Shown here: positions 61,990 through 64,000 of the stretch, piece by piece
How positions within the stretch are numbered: position 1 is the stretch's first letter
Layout of the letters: each line of letters starts with the position of its first letter
Assembly (NCBI GenBank): GCA_902778135.1
Contig: CACYWP010000002.1
Coordinates: 124,001 to 188,000 of the forward strand
Source: an uncultured Coriobacteriaceae bacterium
GTDB lineage: Bacteria; Actinomycetota; Coriobacteriia; Coriobacteriales; Atopobiaceae
Length of the DNA stretch: 64,000 nucleotides
Direction: 5' to 3'
Notes under the pieces: model-generated
What the model saw: only the letters and a program-made list of their open reading frames with translations
What the model was told of the DNA's origin: nothing
Databases searched by the model: none
Position numbers and translations under genes: made by a program

Positions 61990-64000
61990 CTAGCCCAGAT
62001 CGACCAGCGGATGCAGATCCATCATCGTCACCAGGCGCTTGCGGTAGGCCACCAGGCTCGTCACGCCGAAGGACAGCAGACCGAAGGTCACGAGCATCGC
62101 GACATCGGACCCAACGAGCGACAGGTCGACGCCCGCCATGGCCTGGCGCAGGCCGTGCACGACGTAGGTCATCGGCAGATACGGGCTGAGGACCTGGAAC
62201 ACCTTGAACTCGGTCTCGATCGGGAAGGTGCCTGCGGCGGTCGTCAGCTGCAGCATCAGCAGGACGACGGCCACGAACTTGCCCGGGAAGCCCAGGGAGC
62301 CGGCGATCATCTGGATGATTGCGCAGAAGACCCAGCTGGAGAGAATGGTCAGCATTAGGTAGGCCATCGGATGCGCGACACTGATGCCACAGGGTCCCAT
62401 GATGGTGAATGCGATGAGCACGGCCTGGATGGTCCCCAGCAGTAGCCACGGCACCAGGCCAGAGAAGGCCACCACGATCGGGTTCGCACCGCTGATGACC
62501 AAGCGATCGTTGAACGGCCGCAGCAGGAAGGTCATGACCAGCGAGCCAACCCACAGCCCCAAGGCGATGAAGTACGGCGCAAACCCAGAGCCATAGTTGT
62601 CGACGGAGGTGTAGTTGTCCTGCTCGAACGCAATCGGCTCGCTCATCATCTGAGCCTTCACGTCGGAGTCCTTGGTCGCCGCGGCGACCTTGTCCACGCC
62701 CTCGCTCAGGCCATCGGCCAGCTCGCCAGAGCCATCGACCGCAGCGACGAGGCCGTCGGCGAGCTCGTTCGAACCGTCGCGCAGCTGCTGCAGGCCGTCA
62801 GCCAGCTCGGCAGAGCCGTCCGACGCAGAGACGAGACCAGAGGTGAGGCTAGCCGAACCATCGCGCAGCTGGGCCAAGCCATCGCGCAGAGAGACGGACC
62901 CGTCAGAGAGCTGGCCCACGCCATCCGCCAGCTGTGCCGACCCGGACACGCCCGTGAGCAGGCCCGCCGAGAGCTGCCCGAGACCCTCGTTGAGCGTCGC
63001 AGCGCCCGTGGAGGCCTCACCCAGCTTGTCGGTGATGGTTGCGGACCCGTCATAGGCAGACCCGATGCCGCTGGCAAGTGCATCCGCGCCGTCCTTCGCC
63101 GACACGAGGCCGCCGGAGATGGTCGCAGAGCCGTCATAGGCGGTGCTGATGCCCGAGGACAGGCTGTCGGCACCGGTCTTTGCCGAGCTCAGGCCCGACG
63201 TGATGGTGGCAGACCCGTCATAGGCGGCACCAATGCCGCTGTCCAGCTCTTCGGCACCCGCCTTGGCCGAACCGAGCCCGCCGGTGATCGTGGACGACCC
63301 GTCGTAAGCCGAGGCAATGCCTGTCGACAGGCTATCGGCACCGGTCTTGGCCGAAGCCAGGCCGCCTGCAATGGTAGCGGAGCCCTCATACGCCGAGCTG
63401 ATGCCCGACGAAAGGGTGTCGGCACCGGTCTTGGCCGACTTCAGGCCCTCGCTGATGGCTGCGGACCCGTCATAGGCAGAGCTGATACCCGAAGACAGGC
63501 TGTCGGCGCCAGACTTCGCGCTTGCAATGCCATTGGCCAGGGTCGAGGCGCCAGACTGCACCTGCGAGATGCCGTCCACCAGGCTGCCCGCTCCCGACAC
63601 GATGGTCGCGAGGTTGCTGTCAACGCCTGCCGCGCCGTCAGCGACCTGCGATGCCGCCGCAGCCAGCTGGCTCACGGAGTCGCTCGCCTGCGACGCGCCG
63701 TCGGAGACCTGCCAGGCGCCCGCCGACAGCTGTCCTGCCGCACCGGCAGCCTGCGCGGCTCCAGAGGCGACCTGGCCGGCATAGCCCGAGGTCGTGTTGG
63801 CGGCATCGGCCACACCCTGTGCGGCAGCGCAAAGGCTTGCAATCGTGTCGGCATCCAGCACCTGGCCCTCGTAGAGCGAGCCCGCCATGGCCACCAGCTG
63901 CGAGGCCGCGCCGGCCGTCGCATCGGCCGCCTGGCTCGTGCCAGCCGCACCATCGGACACCGACCCCAGCGAGGACTCGAGCGACGACAGGCCGCCGGCA
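61990..64000 (-). CDS. YhgE/Pip-like membrane protein with tandem repeats (5' end outside window)
   Basis: At least 669 residues, open to the window edge, so the N-terminal part is missing. The extracytoplasmic region is dominated by helical Ala/Gly/Ser/Asp repeats: six near-identical 28-residue units, then about six 14-residue units of the type SAELADGLQQLRDG. The C-terminal 210 residues hold about six membrane segments of the ABC-2 permease type (PFNDRLVISGANP, MAYLMLTILSSWVF, TYVVHGLRQAMAGVD). This layout is that of YhgE/Pip proteins, which in some species are phage receptors or linked to type VII secretion. Function here is unknown. Confidence 0.85.
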   Translation of the reverse strand, partial: AGGLSSLESSLGSVSDGAAGTSQAADATAGAASQLVAMAGSLYEGQVLDADTIASLCAAAQGVADAANTTSGYAGQVASGAAQAAGAAGQLSAGAWQVSDGASQASDSVSQLAAAASQVADGAAGVDSNLATIVSGAGSLVDGISQVQSGASTLANGIASAKSGADSLSSGISSAYDGSAAISEGLKSAKTGADTLSSGISSAYEGSATIAGGLASAKTGADSLSTGIASAYDGSSTITGGLGSAKAGAEELDSGIGAAYDGSATITSGLSSAKTGADSLSSGISTAYDGSATISGGLVSAKDGADALASGIGSAYDGSATITDKLGEASTGAATLNEGLGQLSAGLLTGVSGSAQLADGVGQLSDGSVSLRDGLAQLRDGSASLTSGLVSASDGSAELADGLQQLRDGSNELADGLVAAVDGSGELADGLSEGVDKVAAATKDSDVKAQMMSEPIAFEQDNYTSVDNYGSGFAPYFIALGLWVGSLVMTFLLRPFNDRLVISGANPIVVAFSGLVPWLLLGTIQAVLIAFTIMGPCGISVAHPMAYLMLTILSSWVFCAIIQMIAGSLGFPGKFVAVVLLMLQLTTAAGTFPIETEFKVFQVLSPYLPMTYVVHGLRQAMAGVDLSLVGSDVAMLVTFGLLSFGVTSLVAYRKRLVTMMDLHPLVDLG
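63019..63522 (-). repeat. Six tandem 84-bp repeats inside the YhgE-like gene
   Basis: Six in-frame copies of an 84-base unit encode the 28-residue block SAKTGADSLSSGISSAYDGS plus eight residues. Copies differ at a few positions, for example D/E, T/S and A/S. The repeat length is a multiple of three, so copy number could change without a frameshift. Confidence 0.85.

Noticed and set aside
63019..63522. The tandem repeats as a CRISPR array
   Set aside because: The units are 84 bp, contiguous without spacers, in frame and coding for a regular peptide repeat.

Overview
The window is high-GC actinobacterial DNA and most resembles the class Coriobacteriia (the Olsenella/Atopobium/Collinsella group). 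This is an inference from GC content, protein flavour and a Firmicutes-like gene order combined with actinobacterial traits; no database search was possible. Nearly all of it is chromosomal housekeeping sequence at high coding density, mostly on the minus strand. I see no tRNA, rRNA, CRISPR array, prophage or transposase gene.

Layout. 1-5.4 kb: 5' part of leuS, an MFS transporter (+), guaB and a membrane glycosyltransferase. 5.4-10.1 kb: an ileS-lspA-rluD-glycosyltransferase operon led by an isoleucine T-box. 10.3-15.1 kb (+): class III fructose-1,6-bisphosphatase, then a DUF3160 lipoprotein and a small exported repeat protein. 15.1-19.9 kb: ftsH, an L,D-transpeptidase and a SpoU methyltransferase. 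20-29.5 kb: ffh-ftsY-smc-rnc-acpP-plsX-rpmF-yceD and a coiled-coil gene. 29.7-36.4 kb: an accessory block with two degenerate LytTR regulators, two small membrane proteins, an LCP protein and a Wzz/tyrosine-kinase/phosphatase trio. 36.6-43.4 kb: a phosphofructokinase of PPi type, coaD, rsmD, recG, fakA and asp23. 43.7-51.3 kb: rpmB, a HAD-thiamine pyrophosphokinase fusion, an FmdB-type zinc ribbon, rsmB, fmt, def and priA. 51.5-56 kb: an amidohydrolase, a membrane protein and a Ski2-like helicase. 56-59.3 kb: REP-like palindromes, a 5'-truncated transglutaminase surface protein joined to a beheaded sensor, and an AgrA-like response regulator. 59.5-64 kb: metK under a SAM-I riboswitch, a TetR regulator and a partial YhgE/Pip-like protein with tandem 28-residue repeats.

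How the genes fit together. The stretch from priA to ffh follows the order known from Bacillus (priA-def-fmt-rsmB-...-thiN-rpmB / asp23-yloV-recG-...-plsX-acpP-rnc-smc-ftsY-ffh). Here prpC/prkC/cpgA/rpe are missing between rsmB and the thiN-like gene. An rsmD-coaD and yceD-rpmF segment is merged in, and about 8 kb of capsule-control and signalling genes sits between coaD and the coiled-coil gene.

The most interesting non-housekeeping signals are the LytTR/membrane-protein module, the recombination scar at about 58.2 kb, the REP-like palindromes, a perfect 32-bp inverted repeat ahead of the thiamine gene, and the two RNA switches.
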